Shown here: positions 21,881-32,244 of the stretch, one piece after another
Position numbering within the stretch: the first letter of the stretch is position 1
How the letters are laid out: each line of letters starts with the position of its first letter
Assembly (NCBI GenBank): GCA_030620095.1
Contig: JAUTXW010000108.1
Coordinates: 868,001-932,000, forward strand
Direction of reading: 5' to 3'
Length of the DNA stretch: 64,000 nucleotides
DNA from: Kuschelorhynchus macadamiae
Lineage: Eukaryota; Arthropoda; Insecta; Coleoptera; Curculionidae
Notes under the pieces: generated by a model
What the model saw: the letters and a program-made list of their open reading frames with translations, nothing else
What the model was told of the DNA's origin: nothing
Database searches by the model: none
Program-made: the position numbers and the translations under genes

Positions 21881-22009
21881 GTTAGTGTAAAAGAGTTTGC
21901 ATTATCCTATCCTAGTTTTGAAGACTCAATCTAAAGACACTAGTTTGAAAATTAACATTGACACTTTTCGTTTGATCCTTAGAATAAACAAAACAATACC
22001 TGTTACTTA

Positions 22010-22158
22010 TTTCAGCTAATTTAGAATATGTTTTGTACCATGTTGCGTCTAAATTCAATTGTTTTGGAATTATCAGTTATGCACTTATGTCTGTTTAAAA
22101 AGCCATTAAGAGTGAACATTGTCTCATCGGAAAATAGAATATGACTTACAAAGTCAGA
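22010..22158 (-). pseudogene. Mariner-like transposase fragment (part 1)
   Basis: The minus strand reads SDFVSHILFSDETMFTLNGF and NRHKCITDNSKTIEF, the region around the first catalytic Asp (FSDET) of a Tc1/mariner-type transposase. It is cut at 22158/22159 by a LINE insertion and continues at 23108. Confidence 0.65.
22147..22158. repeat. Target-site duplication, left copy
   Basis: TACAAAGTCAGA, repeated exactly at 23108-23119. The two copies bracket the LINE at 22159-23107. Confidence 0.8.
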
Positions 22159-23107
22159 ATGCTGAACTGAAATGCTCATCTGAATAAAATAATTCAGAAA
22201 GTTAAACTATCTCTGTGAACCTGCCGTAAAATCTGCGGGAGGTAATGGGGTATAAGACCAAAACAGCTATATTGGTTCACCTGGCTCCAAAACCAATAAA
22301 GGTGTAGGAGCTGGAATCCATGGAATAAGGCCGAAGGTTGCTCTGTCAGTAAGCACGGGCAAAAACACCTCAATATATCAAGCAGAAGTTCATGCTATCG
22401 AATTGTGTGCTAGGATCTTGCAGGACCAACAAATAACACATAAAACCATAAAAAATGTCTCGGATACTCAAGCGGCTTTTAAAGCACTTGAAGCGAGTCA
22501 TTGTACATCCAAAACAATTTGGAACTGCCAAAAGGCACTTGTTGGCCTGGGGAGCGACAGTAAAACCGCCCTTATCTGGATACCAGAACATGCGGGTCTG
22601 GATGGAAATGAGTCTGCGGACTTTCTAGCAAAGAAAGGAGCAGAGACAAGCGCGCAATTTTGTATGGTTAAGGAAAAAGCTAATTTCTATGGGCTTGGAC
22701 TGCCAGGTTTTTCCCATGCAAATGCATTTATCCGCCTATCATGAAGAATTAACAGAATTAAGCTCAAAACAGCAATAGGCTTATACACTGGGCATGTGGT
22801 CTAAGACATCACATGCACAGGATGGGGCTTAAAGACGAATCCGAGTGCCGCCTATGTATGGAGGATGACGAGACAGCCAGCTATGTGCTGTGTGAATGCC
22901 CGGCAGCTGCCAGGATCAGGTTCTCCATATTCGGTAGAGATATTCTGCTGTCCGAGGACTTGAAGAATACTCCCCAAATGCAATGATAAGGCTCATTGAG
23001 GATTTAGAGTTGCTTGGGGAAGTGTAAATATAGGTGTGAGCTACAATAGACCACAGAGTCGCAGTGGAGGGTCGGTTTGATCAACTCACTTTTAACCTAA
23101 CCTAACC
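22159..23107 (+). pseudogene. 5'-truncated R1-like LINE with RNase H and telomere-like tail
   Basis: Only the end of ORF2 is present. The RNase H domain starts near 22283 as WFT.GSK..GVGAGIHGIR; two bases are lost where the first catalytic Asp codon (FTDGS) should be, so the frame breaks there. Then come YQAEVHAIELCA (Glu kept), NVSDTQAAFKAL (Asp kept), ALIWIPEHAGLDGNESADFL (Asp kept), and a C-terminal Cys-rich motif ..ECRLCMEDDETASYVLCE... After a short 3' UTR it ends in three AACCT units rather than poly(A), immediately followed by the right target-site duplication. RNase H and the Cys motif at the ORF2 C-terminus place it near the R1 clade. Confidence 0.82.
23090..23107 (+). repeat. (TAACC)n tail, complement of TTAGG
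   Basis: TTTTAACCTAACCTAACC at the 3' end of the LINE. TTAGG is the usual insect telomere repeat. The tail is inside the target-site duplication, so it belongs to the element. Confidence 0.7.
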
Positions 23108-23170
23108 TACAAAGTCAGATTGAATATCAATGAGATTCCTCATTTATTGACATAATTCCATTGGTCTTAT
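23108..23170 (-). pseudogene. Mariner-like transposase fragment (part 2)
   Basis: The minus strand reads LCQ.MRNLIDIQSDFV, which joins part 1 in frame across the 12-bp duplication when the LINE is left out. The stop stands where Trp is usual (FCxW). Confidence 0.6.
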
Positions 23171-23744
23171 CTGGATCATCTTCTGAGAGTTCCTGAAATA
23201 TTTGATTTACTTCAAGGAGTGTGTTTGAGGATAAGTTCTGGGAAGGAAGTTCTTGGTTTATCTTCTAGAGCTGGCAAAATATCCAAAAATATTTCATCAT
23301 TTTGGGTGTTTTTAGACGACCCGATTTTGGCAAGTTTACTGTGCGTGCTTAAAATCGTGGTAGATTCTATTAGCTGTTGATTTAGAAATAGGATCACGTT
23401 CAGGGAATGTGTAATGAAAAAGGTTGGTTGTTGGAAAAATCTAGGTCTATTCCCACACCCTATCATCCATCACAAGCAAAGTTATGCGTTCTATTTTCGT
23501 TATCTGGATCATAGTCACTTCAAGAAATGGTAAAAATTTGACAAAATGACAACAATTATAAAAGTAGTCCTTATCATTGAAACCGGTACCACACATGCAA
23601 CAATAGAATAAGCAATAATATTAAGTACAAAAAGTAGTTAAAAAGTCCTTTATATTTTCCAATACCTCCTAAACAATAAGTAATACCTATTTAACAATTT
23701 GTAAACTAGTGTCATTAAATAGAGTTTTAAAAACTAATATAGGG
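23171..23744. other. Unassigned; open frame at 23212-23466 (-)
   Basis: An 84-codon minus-strand frame (..EIFLDILPALEDKPRTSF..) looks more protein-like than most in this window, and another frame continues ..LLEVNQIFQELSEDDPDK... I do not recognise it. Confidence 0.2.
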
Positions 23745-23990
23745 TAGATCGAAAGTTTTAAATCTTCAGATTTCAACCGCCATTATCTCGAAAACTATTG
23801 AGGATACGTCAACACTTGTTTGTTATAATATACAGCATGTTTTATTTAAAATTAGCAAGTTGACATTTAATTCCGATATAACCGGAAGTGTTAGACGAGC
23901 CCTATCGACCAAATGTTCAGATTTTTGATATTCATAATTTGGCTATATTTAAGCCGTTCCTGAACATTTGCCAAACCATGTATATACAAG
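23745..23990 (+). repeat. Dispersed repeat, copy 2
   Basis: Inverted relative to 21545-21880, with the same order of blocks around TATACAGCATGTTTTATTTA and the ATAACCGGAA motif. Non-coding. Confidence 0.55.
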
Positions 23991-24009
23991 TATAAAATCT
24001 GGTCTCGAG

Positions 24010-24447
24010 TAGGAATGGGCGTCTTATCGATATATTGATAGGTATCGATAAATCAGCGACATAACGGATAAAAATAGGTAAATAAAAAAATCGATATATC
24101 GATAAGTGCCGGTAGGTGCGCAATAATGCCGATAAGTATCGGATGCGATCGATAGATAGTTACAGATTACATATTTATAAAGATCAGGAGTTTTTTGTTC
24201 TCTGATATTTGACTAACAAATTATGCGCCAAATAAAAGTAAGGAACTTTTTTATGTTTATCAATATTGTTTTGGCTTCCAAGCCGGCTTTCTCGCAAATA
24301 TATTGATAGGTAGTAGCATATACAGATAGGTAGCAATATAGTATCGAGATAGGAATAGCTATCGATAATTCTCGACATATCGATATATAAAATATATGGA
24401 TAGGTTATGTGTTATCGCCTATCGATAGGTAAAATCGCCCATCCCTA
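24010..24447. mobile_element. hAT-superfamily MITE (438 bp)
   Basis: The left end is TAGGAATGGGCG and the right end, in reverse complement, TAGGGATGGGCG, the usual hAT-type terminus. Both sides are flanked by the same 8 bases, GTCTCGAG (24002-24009 and 24448-24455), the hAT target duplication length. Inside are many ATCGATA/TATCGAT motifs and no coding frame. Non-autonomous. Confidence 0.88.
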
Positions 24448-24455
24448 GTCTCGAG

Positions 24456-26259
24456 ATGTATTATTTAATATCACTAATAGTATCATTTGTCGTCTTTTTT
24501 TATAAACTTTTTTAGAATTAAAGATAATCAAGGTGAAGGTCATAGTCAAAATCTCACATCTTTGTATTGTTGTATTATATGACCTCTATAAGTGCACTCA
24601 GTTTATAAGACACACGGTAAGTGGCAGTGTACGGTGGTACAACGGTTCAATTAGGTAAGGTATGAAGAAGCTACTGCGCAACGAAACATGTCATGTATTT
24701 TAAACGAGTATATGGAAAAAGTAATTACTAAAAATAAAAAAATAGTTTTTGGTTTTTCATTTTATATAATATTACTATGGATTTCGGTAAAGGTACGGCT
24801 GCCGCAATCATATCTCTGAATCTGAAAGAAAATTGGCAAAACAAATTAATAATAATTGATAATAAATTTCGAAAAATCAATTGGGTTTATCAGAGTTTTC
24901 GTGACTTATAAAAATGTTGTCCAAATGCTAAGGGGATCCATTCTTCGATACCATAATGAATGAAAACGAGAAATAAATAATGTATTGCCTTGTACAAATA
25001 AATTAGGTCCAACATAATACCATAACAAAAAAAATTCAAATCATCCACGCGACCGTGTTTTCCTCTTGTACGTCTTGTAATTTAACGGCTGGCAACAAGC
25101 CCATATGGTCGACCAAAACCCAACAATATCATCTCGTACGACAGGTGCCTACTCTTACACACATATTGCGTGTCTTCGTATGTTAAACACCTCGTATGCA
25201 AATGATTGCTTTTTATACGAGGGAATATAGATTTGTGGATAACCATTCATTGTATTATGTCATTTTATCAATATTGTTTCTACAATAGGCTTCGAATCTG
25301 ACTTATATGTTTTTTTAATGCTATTGGGTGGTCTATAGTAATTCCATGAAACAACATTGAATCTTTCATATAAAATGGTAGACTTATATAGTTCAAAAAT
25401 AATATAGAGATAGGGGGGTTAAGAACGAGAAAGAATAATCCAACCTTGATTTGGTTGTGGCCGACTGGGGGCAAAACGTGTAATTTATTCTTCTGATTTT
25501 TTTTAATTATCACTTTCCATAGCAGACGTTGATTCAAACCAACAATAGTGATGAAACTCAATACCAGTTTATTGTGGAAATCGTGTATTTCTATAACTAA
25601 CTCTTATTTAATAACGAAATAATATATCACTTAAAACATCGTTTAACATAAATTGAGCTACCCACTAACTTGATTGTTTTTTAAATAAACAAAATGAAAA
25701 TCCTATAGTTAAACAAATAATATGAAAATGGAACATTTAACAGTAGAATGTCATTTTCAACATAAGATAAAAATTACTGTTTGGGGTGGAATCGGGAACC
25801 ATGGCTGAGCCCATATAAATTGTAACAACAGTTAAATTGAGATTCGAATTCGGACAAATTTTAAATTAATTATTAACGACAGTTTTCAAAGTAAACCTAG
25901 GAGTTCTTTTTCCCCAATATTTGTTAGATACGCCGTGGCAGGCAGTTTTCCTGGCCTGTTGTTAAACCCGATTTAACACCGATTGATTTTTAGGGCAAAA
26001 TGAAATTGGGCTGAAATGTTGTATTAAGTTATGTCACAAAAATCTTAGACTCAACGATACTGTCGCGGCAACAATTTTTGCGACCGTTTCTGCTATCATG
26101 GGAAAATTAGCGGCTAGTCGAAGCTAGGACGACCGATAATAGAACTTAAGTTTAGATCTCAGTAGTAACTGTGATTTTGTGAATTTTCGTACACATAATT
26201 TTTTTTTGACTTCCGCAAAATGTGTCACAGAACTCGTTTTACAACTGGACTTTTCCTAA
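24456..26259. other. No recognised feature
   Basis: AT-rich sequence with no recognisable coding blocks. A 93-codon minus-strand frame at 25280-25561 lacks any motif. Confidence 0.35.
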
Positions 26260-26600
26260 CTTAACTAAAAACTACTCCGATTGACTTAAAATTTTGATCA
26301 AAATTATCAGTCATATGGGAATGACCTGGTAAAATTTTGGTAAAAATCCAATTATTACTAGAAAACTTTTTATTCAATTTAGCTAAAATTTTACACAAGG
26401 TCAGGCCCTATGCAAGAATTAACTGGTAAAATTTTGGTACTAATTCAAGATGGCCAAACAAAATGATGAATTAATAAAGTATTTAAAAATTCAGCCTGAA
26501 AGAATGTGCAAGAATTGTGTGTGAGATAGGAATGAATTGGTAAAATTGTGGTGTGAATTTAAGATGACGGAATAAAATGGCGGCTAAATAAAATGTTTGT
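26260..26600 (+). repeat. Dispersed non-coding repeat with internal ~140-bp units, copy 1
   Basis: Two to three diverged units, each built as GACTTAAAATTTTGATCAAA / ATGGGAATGACCTGGTAAAA / ATTCAAGATGGCCAAACAAA. The same unit order occurs at 31440-31900 and, reversed, at 59481-59870. No coding capacity. Confidence 0.6.
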
Positions 26601-27061
26601 AATCATAAAAAATCTCCCACCCAAGTTTCACATTTATTCATGTTGTAGCGTTGTTTCTAAATGCCAAAAAATTTGTTTATTTAAAACCAGGTACGGAATG
26701 TTGACATTTATGACATTTTAAAAGTTCGAAAGAAACATATGTCGGACTTTGGCATTTATTCCGTTGAGAAGTGACATTTACATCGAATTGTTGCCAAATA
26801 GCTGGCGAGGGATTATCCCAACTGCAAATAGCTATTTACCTAACAAGTGCGGAAAAAACATTTTCCGCAAGTTTTAGGTACAATAGTGTTTCTACAGACG
26901 CACGTGAGGAAATAAATACATAATTCGTAGTGATTTAATAGTTTTTATTAAACTATAACAAGCAAACTATTATATATTTAAAAGTTACTAATTATTTGGA
27001 AAAAGTTAGTAACTATATAGTGTTATAGAAAACTGTTTAAAAAAATTAATCTTTATTGTAA
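26601..27061. other. No recognised feature
   Basis: AT-rich spacer between the dispersed repeat and the Crypton remnant; no coding block seen. Confidence 0.3.
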
Positions 27062-27728
27062 CTAGTAGGTGACCGAATTTTGACAATTATAGGCATTATT
27101 AACTAAATTCTTCTTAACTTGTTCTATTGGTGCTGATTCACTGGTCCATTGTTGTCAGCAATACTAACAATTTCATACGCGAAACTTGTAGAAGGCAAGG
27201 GCGAAGGCGGAGGCTAATTTTCCTTCGAATTTTCTCCTCTAGAACATAAAATTTGGTTGGCGATTTTGTTTTTTTGTTCTCCATGGATTCGTCCACATTT
27301 GATTCTGCAATTTTTGTCGATTGTCATCCCCCGAGTTTTTCAACATTTTCGTGGTTTAAAATTTTAGATTTTTTTGGTCCAAAAACCTACCATTTTCTTT
27401 TTTAAATAAGCAATCAATTTAAAATGCCTGCTAGTATCAACGTTTTTTTTAATTTTAAACATAGATTTTATCATTGAGTACTTGGACCACATTGTAGAAG
27501 GTTGAAAATTATTTGAAGTTTCTTGCATTAGTAAAGAAGCACCTCTTCTTTACTAATGTTGTTGATTTTCTTGTTGGCGCAACATTTGATGAACTTTTCG
27601 TATTCCTGAATGTATCTCATTTTGGATTTTTTTGGAAGCAAATCCAAATCTACTTCTTTTGCTGCGTTCATAATATATTATGGAACCCCCTCTAGCATGG
27701 CCAGATTGTCAAATTCACTTAAACTCAT
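27062..27728 (-). pseudogene. Crypton-like tyrosine recombinase, internally deleted
   Basis: From ATG at 27728 the minus strand reads MSLSEFDNLAMLEGVP, a stop, ..PKKSKMRYIQEYEKFIKCCA.., ..INNISKEEVLLY.., then in another frame ..STMWSKYSMIKSMFKIKKNV.. and ..HFKLIAYLKKKMVGF... This is the N-terminal core-binding domain, colinear with the Crypton at 36141-37276 (..KSFKNWCQSK.., ..SSLWCEYSMLKSAL..). The catalytic domain is missing; the sequence jumps to a C-terminal tail ending NNAYNCQN..VTY, like the NNANNCNNCTINIHF tail of the other copy. A non-functional deletion derivative. Confidence 0.7.
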
Positions 27729-28273
27729 TGTAATAATGCAAAATTACGGAAAAATCGCACATATAAAAGAAATTAATGACAAGTAAATTTAATAAAAAAC
27801 AAAGTTGATTTCTAACAATTGACTTTAAACGTCCTTAGTAATCTGGAAACCTGGTAGCTAACCAAAACGAAACGCATTAAGCCTGCTACACATTCTGAGA
27901 TATGTATCAAAGATGGTTCACTATGTAAACTATTTTTTCAAAAATGTTGTTCCTGGGTTAAACATGTGTTTTCCCGATTTATTTTGACTCACAAATATAA
28001 AAAAACTTTAGTTTTCTACAGAAACTATGCTTTTGAGATCAGGACATCGACTTTACAAAATTTGGCCTGTTTCAAAATCAATGAATTTACGTCTTTTCAC
28101 TTTACTTCATTTCAAGCTGAAAATATGAACGTACTGCAACTTCGGATAACTTTCGGAACGCACTACCACTTATGTCAACCACTTAATAGTTTCAAGTCAG
28201 TGGCCTGTTATTTCATTGCAACTTAGCTCTTGTTTATTTTCAGTTACTAAAGTCAATACACACACAATTTATT
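27729..28273. other. No recognised feature
   Basis: An 86-codon plus-strand frame at 27966-28226 has no motif; nothing else seen. Confidence 0.3.
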
Positions 28274-28695
28274 AGGACGAGAGGAAGAAAGTACTCTGTG
28301 AATGCATCAGTTAAAATGTGTGAGGCTTACAAAGCGTACTTCGCCATGCCTGTTGGGGATCAGGACAAACCATGGGCACCTCATTACACTTGCGAGAATT
28401 GCAAAAAAACTCTGGAAGGTAATATGTCATTGTAAAAATCTTTTTCAATAAAATTAGATTTACAACTTTGATTTTTTTGCAGGGCGGTTTAGAGGAGAAA
28501 AGGGAGTCTTAAAATTTGCTGTTCCAAGGATTTGGCGGAAACCCACTGATCACTTACTCAACTGTTATTTTTGCATGGTAGATCCTTCCAAACGCGGAAC
28601 TAGTAAAAACGCACCCGCTATTATATATCCAGATATTCCATCGTCTACAGCACCAGTATCTCATTCTCCTGAGCTCTTTGTACCCAAACCTCCGT
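28274..28695 (+). pseudogene. Uncharacterised multicopy protein family, N-terminal part with an intron
   Basis: Exon 1 (to 28418) reads ..KMCEAYKAYFAMPVGDQDKP.. and ..YTCENCKKTLEG with a Cys-x2-Cys pair. Removing 28419-28482, a 64-bp GT-AG segment, joins Gly-Arg in frame, and exon 2 continues ..GEKGVLKFAVPRIWRKPTDH.., LNCYFCMVDPSKRGTSKN, ..IYPDIPSSTAPVSHSPELFV... It ends in TAG at about 28695. The CYFC and YPDIPS..PV blocks match CYFCLTK and EYPNLQSAIRPV in the copy at 7965-9664, so it is the N-terminal part of that family. The rest of the protein is absent. No good start codon is visible upstream, so it may be a partial copy. Confidence 0.65.
28419..28482 (+). other. 64-bp intron within the uncharacterised gene copy
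   Basis: Begins GTAATATGTC and ends TTTTTTTGCAG. Splicing preserves the frame and the family sequence across the junction. Confidence 0.65.
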
Positions 28696-28894
28696 AGATG
28701 CCGGAAAACATGTTTTCTCAATCCCGTCTATCTGTAGATATGTCTGCCCGTCAGTCTGTGCGATTTTACCGATTTTTATATATCAAAGTTTGTTTTATAA
28801 TTAATAAAAAAATTTACTTATTTTAAACACGCTTTAAAATTAGAACAAGTATTCTGTAATCATTTATTTATTGCCTACAAAATTACAAATGTAC
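28696..28894. other. No recognised feature
   Basis: Short AT-rich spacer. Confidence 0.3.
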
Positions 28895-29195
28895 TAAAAA
28901 AGTAAGCAAAAAAATGGTGTCAAATCTAATAAAAAAAATTTTAAATTAAAATTCCTTGGAAAATATCCAGGAGCCAGTGGCAAAAGCTCTGAGAATCGGT
29001 ACAAGGAATGTACAGAAACTTGTGCATGAAAAAAAAACACAATTTACTTTCGAAGAAGATTAAGAAATATACACGAAAAAATTCAAAGGCAAAAGACTTA
29101 AGTTACAATGCAAAAATGGATATTCATAATGCAATTTATAATTTATACACCTCAAAGACTAATATAATCCTTCAGAAACTTTTTAATATTATAGA
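28895..29195 (+). pseudogene. IS630/Tc1/mariner-superfamily transposase, N-terminal fragment
   Basis: Plus strand: ..LENIQEPVAKALRIGTRNVQ.., ..EKKHNLLSKKIKKYTRKN.., ..AKMDIHNAIYNLYTSKTN... This is the N-terminal helix-turn-helix part of the transposase found on the opposite strand at 29215-30933 and 38430-39273. It lies tail to tail with the C-terminus of the 29215-30933 copy. Confidence 0.7.
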
Positions 29196-29214
29196 CTAAA
29201 AAATATCATCACTT

Positions 29215-30933
29215 AAAAAGTCCTCATCTTTCGAGTCGTGCTCAAATGGCGCAATGATCATTGGTGCTATTTCGACATCTAGAACTCGTTCTCGATTCCA
29301 CCAATCCCATATTAATTTCTCCGTATGTTCCATAGATTTCTTTCAGTACTCCGGCGTAATATAATATATAAATATTTAATGAATCTTGCCAAACAATTTG
29401 CACTTCACGAAGACCAACGTTCACGTGTTTTTCGTAGTATGATTATTACGTTATACTGGCAATAGTATGGCGGCAGTCATAAAACTTCATGTCCATTTTC
29501 CCGTAATATTTCATCTACGGCATATATTGTTGTTTTTTTAAGGGGGAACTGCACGGAGTAATATGGATCATTTGCAAGCCTACCGCCGCTGCAATATTAT
29601 GTTAAAACTATAAGAGATATGTATTAGCCTCAATGTGATTTTAATAGGGAAATATGTATAGTTGGGCGCTAAAGGCCAATTTTTATGAAAATATCAAATC
29701 TAGAGTTATAAAATAAAAATAGATTTGTCCATTTTCGACCATTTTTTGACCACTTTTTGACGCACATGCCTTCGCATATAATTTTTTTTCCACAAAATGG
29801 CTCTTTACCGCCTTACATTGATCCTTTGTCTACGTAACTGCAAAATTTGAAATGGTAAATCGTACTCATGTCTTTGTATTTCTGCAGCGCGTGAACCCTT
29901 TTAAACCCATTTTTAACCGAAATGTAATTTAAACTACCTATACATAACACATTTTTTTGAAGTCGGACGTGCAGGAAGTTTTTTTAATGCTTAGGTACCT
30001 TTCCATCTTACTTTCAACTCGACTAGACCTTGTCGCTGGTTTTTCACTTTTTGCGTGCAGTTCTCCCTTAATAGATTTTGCTACTAAAAGAAGTTCTAGT
30101 TTCAGCATATTGAGTAAAGGATTTTGTTTTTGTTTTATTAGCCAGTCATAAATATGACTTTTCTTCCAGGATGAAGTAGGTTGTTTATTTAAGATTCTTG
30201 AATGATAAGATGCCTTGTCCAGAATGATTAAAGATGGAGCATCTAAATTTGGAATCGGTTTTTTTTAACCACTTTTCAAACAGTTCACAGTTCATATTAT
30301 TATGGTAGTTCTGCACTGCACCTGGGAGAAATCCTATTGAAGAACCTGCATGCAAAATGAGGAACCGTTTTCCCGTCCCACATCTCTTTTTTCTCTTGAC
30401 ACTTTTTACAGACTCGTTCTGCCAAGTCTCGTCTAAAAATACCACTTCTAAATTTTGAATTAACATTTTCCGTGTATTTCTTTAAAAACTGGATACGCTA
30501 ACTGGCAACTCGCACAAAAATCCTTTTTATATCGAAAACCCAACCTTTTTATTAATTTTGAAAACGATTTTAGTCCAATTTCCAATATGCCTCGATTTTT
30601 TAATGCTTCTTTTAAAACTTCCAGGGTTATGTTAGTTTTTGATGCGTATAAATCGTAAATTGCATTACGAACATCCATTTTTACATTGTCACTTAAGTCT
30701 TCTGTCTTTGGCTTTTTTCGTGTACATTTCTTAATCTTCTTCGGTAGTAAATTATGCTTTTTATCATGCACAATTTTCTGCACAGTCCTTATACCGATTC
30801 CAATATCTTTTGGATACTGTCTCCTGGATATTGACCGGTGAATTTTCATTTTCGTAATATTTTATTAGATTTAATACCATTTTTTTCGCTTGTGGATGAG
30901 AGAAAAACCCGAAAATTGTTTTCTATTACTCAT
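29215..30933 (-). pseudogene. IS630/Tc1/mariner-superfamily transposase, copy A, split by a MITE
   Basis: Minus strand from ATG at 30933: MSNRKQFSGFSL.., a frameshift, ..IGIRTVQKIVHDKKHNLLPK.., ..VKMDVRNAIYDLYASKTNIT.., ..KRLGFRYKKDF.. , VVFLDETW with the first catalytic Asp, ..KRFLILHAGSSIGFLPGAV.., LIILDKASYHS with the second Asp near 30217, ..KQPTSSWKKSHIYDWL.. . The frame is then interrupted by a 526-bp MITE (29542-30067) and resumes exactly: ..TTIYAVDEILRENGHEVL, a stop, LPPYYCQYN.. , where NPIE would supply the third acidic residue; here it reads NVII. The catalytic set is therefore incomplete and there are stops. A related copy lies at 38430-39273. Confidence 0.82.
29542..30067. mobile_element. 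piggyBac-like MITE (526 bp) flanked by TTAA
   Basis: TTAA (29538-29541) then GGGGGAACTGCACG on the left; CGTGCAGTTCTCCC then TTAA (30068-30071) on the right. A 14-bp TIR with one mismatch and an exact TTAA duplication are the marks of piggyBac-type insertion. It has no coding capacity. Leaving it and one TTAA out restores the reading frame of the surrounding transposase. Confidence 0.82.
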
Positions 30934-31439
30934 TTTGTCACTGACTTGTCAATCTGACTTTGAATTGACATCTCTCAAAGATTTTTGCAACTGCTGGTAT
31001 TTATATTTTTAACTTCTTTTTTCATATGAAAATATCATAGGTCTATTTAATTCATCTTCCGGATTTTATGCGGAGGATATGATTACACGTAATAAAAGAA
31101 AAACAAACTTAAAAAGTTTGTCGTTGATAAATCGTATGACCCGCACGATAACACTGCTTTTGACTATAATTTAAGTTTGTATGCTTGGCTTGTTTAGTAA
31201 CCATTGTGAAAATGTCAAATTGACTTTTTTATTTGTTGATGGCGGCAAGATGGGACAGTCTTAATTGTTAATTTTTCACATAGGTATATTTGTCACAAAA
31301 AAAATGTCATTTTGTAAAAAAAAATACAAACTCGATGAAAAGGTTTTATTCCTGTCAGAAAAAACTATTCTTTTCTCTCGACAGGAATGAAACACTTTCC
31401 ACCTAGGTATGTAATAGACTATTTCTCAACGCTGTCAGT
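30934..31439. other. 5' flank of transposase copy A
   Basis: Shares TTTGTCACTGACTTGTCAAT and AAACAAACTTAAAAAGTTTG with the flank of the copy at 38.4-39.3 kb, so the element extends to at least about 31120. The second block is a palindrome-like end segment. The rest is unassigned. Confidence 0.45.
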
Positions 31440-31900
31440 CTATTTTCCTGCGGTATAGCTGAAAAACTACTTACCCGAATGACTTAAAATTTTGGTCAAA
31501 AACTAAGGGTCTTATGGGGATGACCTGGTAATATTTTGGTAAAAATCTAATAAGGCGGAACAAAATGACGGCCTAGTAAAATATTAAAAAATTTATTATT
31601 GAAAAACTGATTATCCAGTTTACCTCAAATTTTGCTTAAAAATCAAGTGTTACATAGAAATAAACTGGTAACATTTTGAAATGAATCCAAGATCTAATAT
31701 TTAAAAAATCAGCTTGAAAAAACTACTTATTAGATTAATTTCAAATTTTGTACAAAAATTAAATGTGATATAAATATAAACTGGTTCGAATTCAACATTG
31801 CTGAACAAAATAACGGTCTTAAAAAATTCAATGTAAAAACAAGATATTCAAATTATTTTGAATTAAGTACAAAAATCAAGTGTGGCAACCGCACCCAATA
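31440..31900 (+). repeat. Dispersed non-coding repeat with internal ~140-bp units, copy 2
   Basis: About three diverged units of the family described at 26260-26600 (CTTAAAATTTTGGTCAAAA, GATGACCTGGTAATATTTTG, GGCGGAACAAAATGACGG). Confidence 0.6.
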
Positions 31901-32244
31901 AAAATGTCTGAAAAGACGGTATAGGTATATGTGGTAAATAAATAACTAAATAACTATGTACGGGATACATTAGTAGCATTTACCAGTTGTCTTTAATTTC
32001 CAAAATAGTATCTAATTATACAAAAATTATTCCAAAACGTCAAAAATATTTAAAAAAGTTCTTTTAAATATGACTTCGCGGAAACGCTTCGTTTTCAACA
32101 TATGGGGAGTAAAAATATTGAGTATGTTTCAGCTTTTATGGGGTGTTTCTTATATGTCTACTATATTTAATTTGAATTTGGTACATGATAAACCGATACT
32201 AATATCTATAAAATGGCTATAATGCATTTTCAAAAATTATGCAA

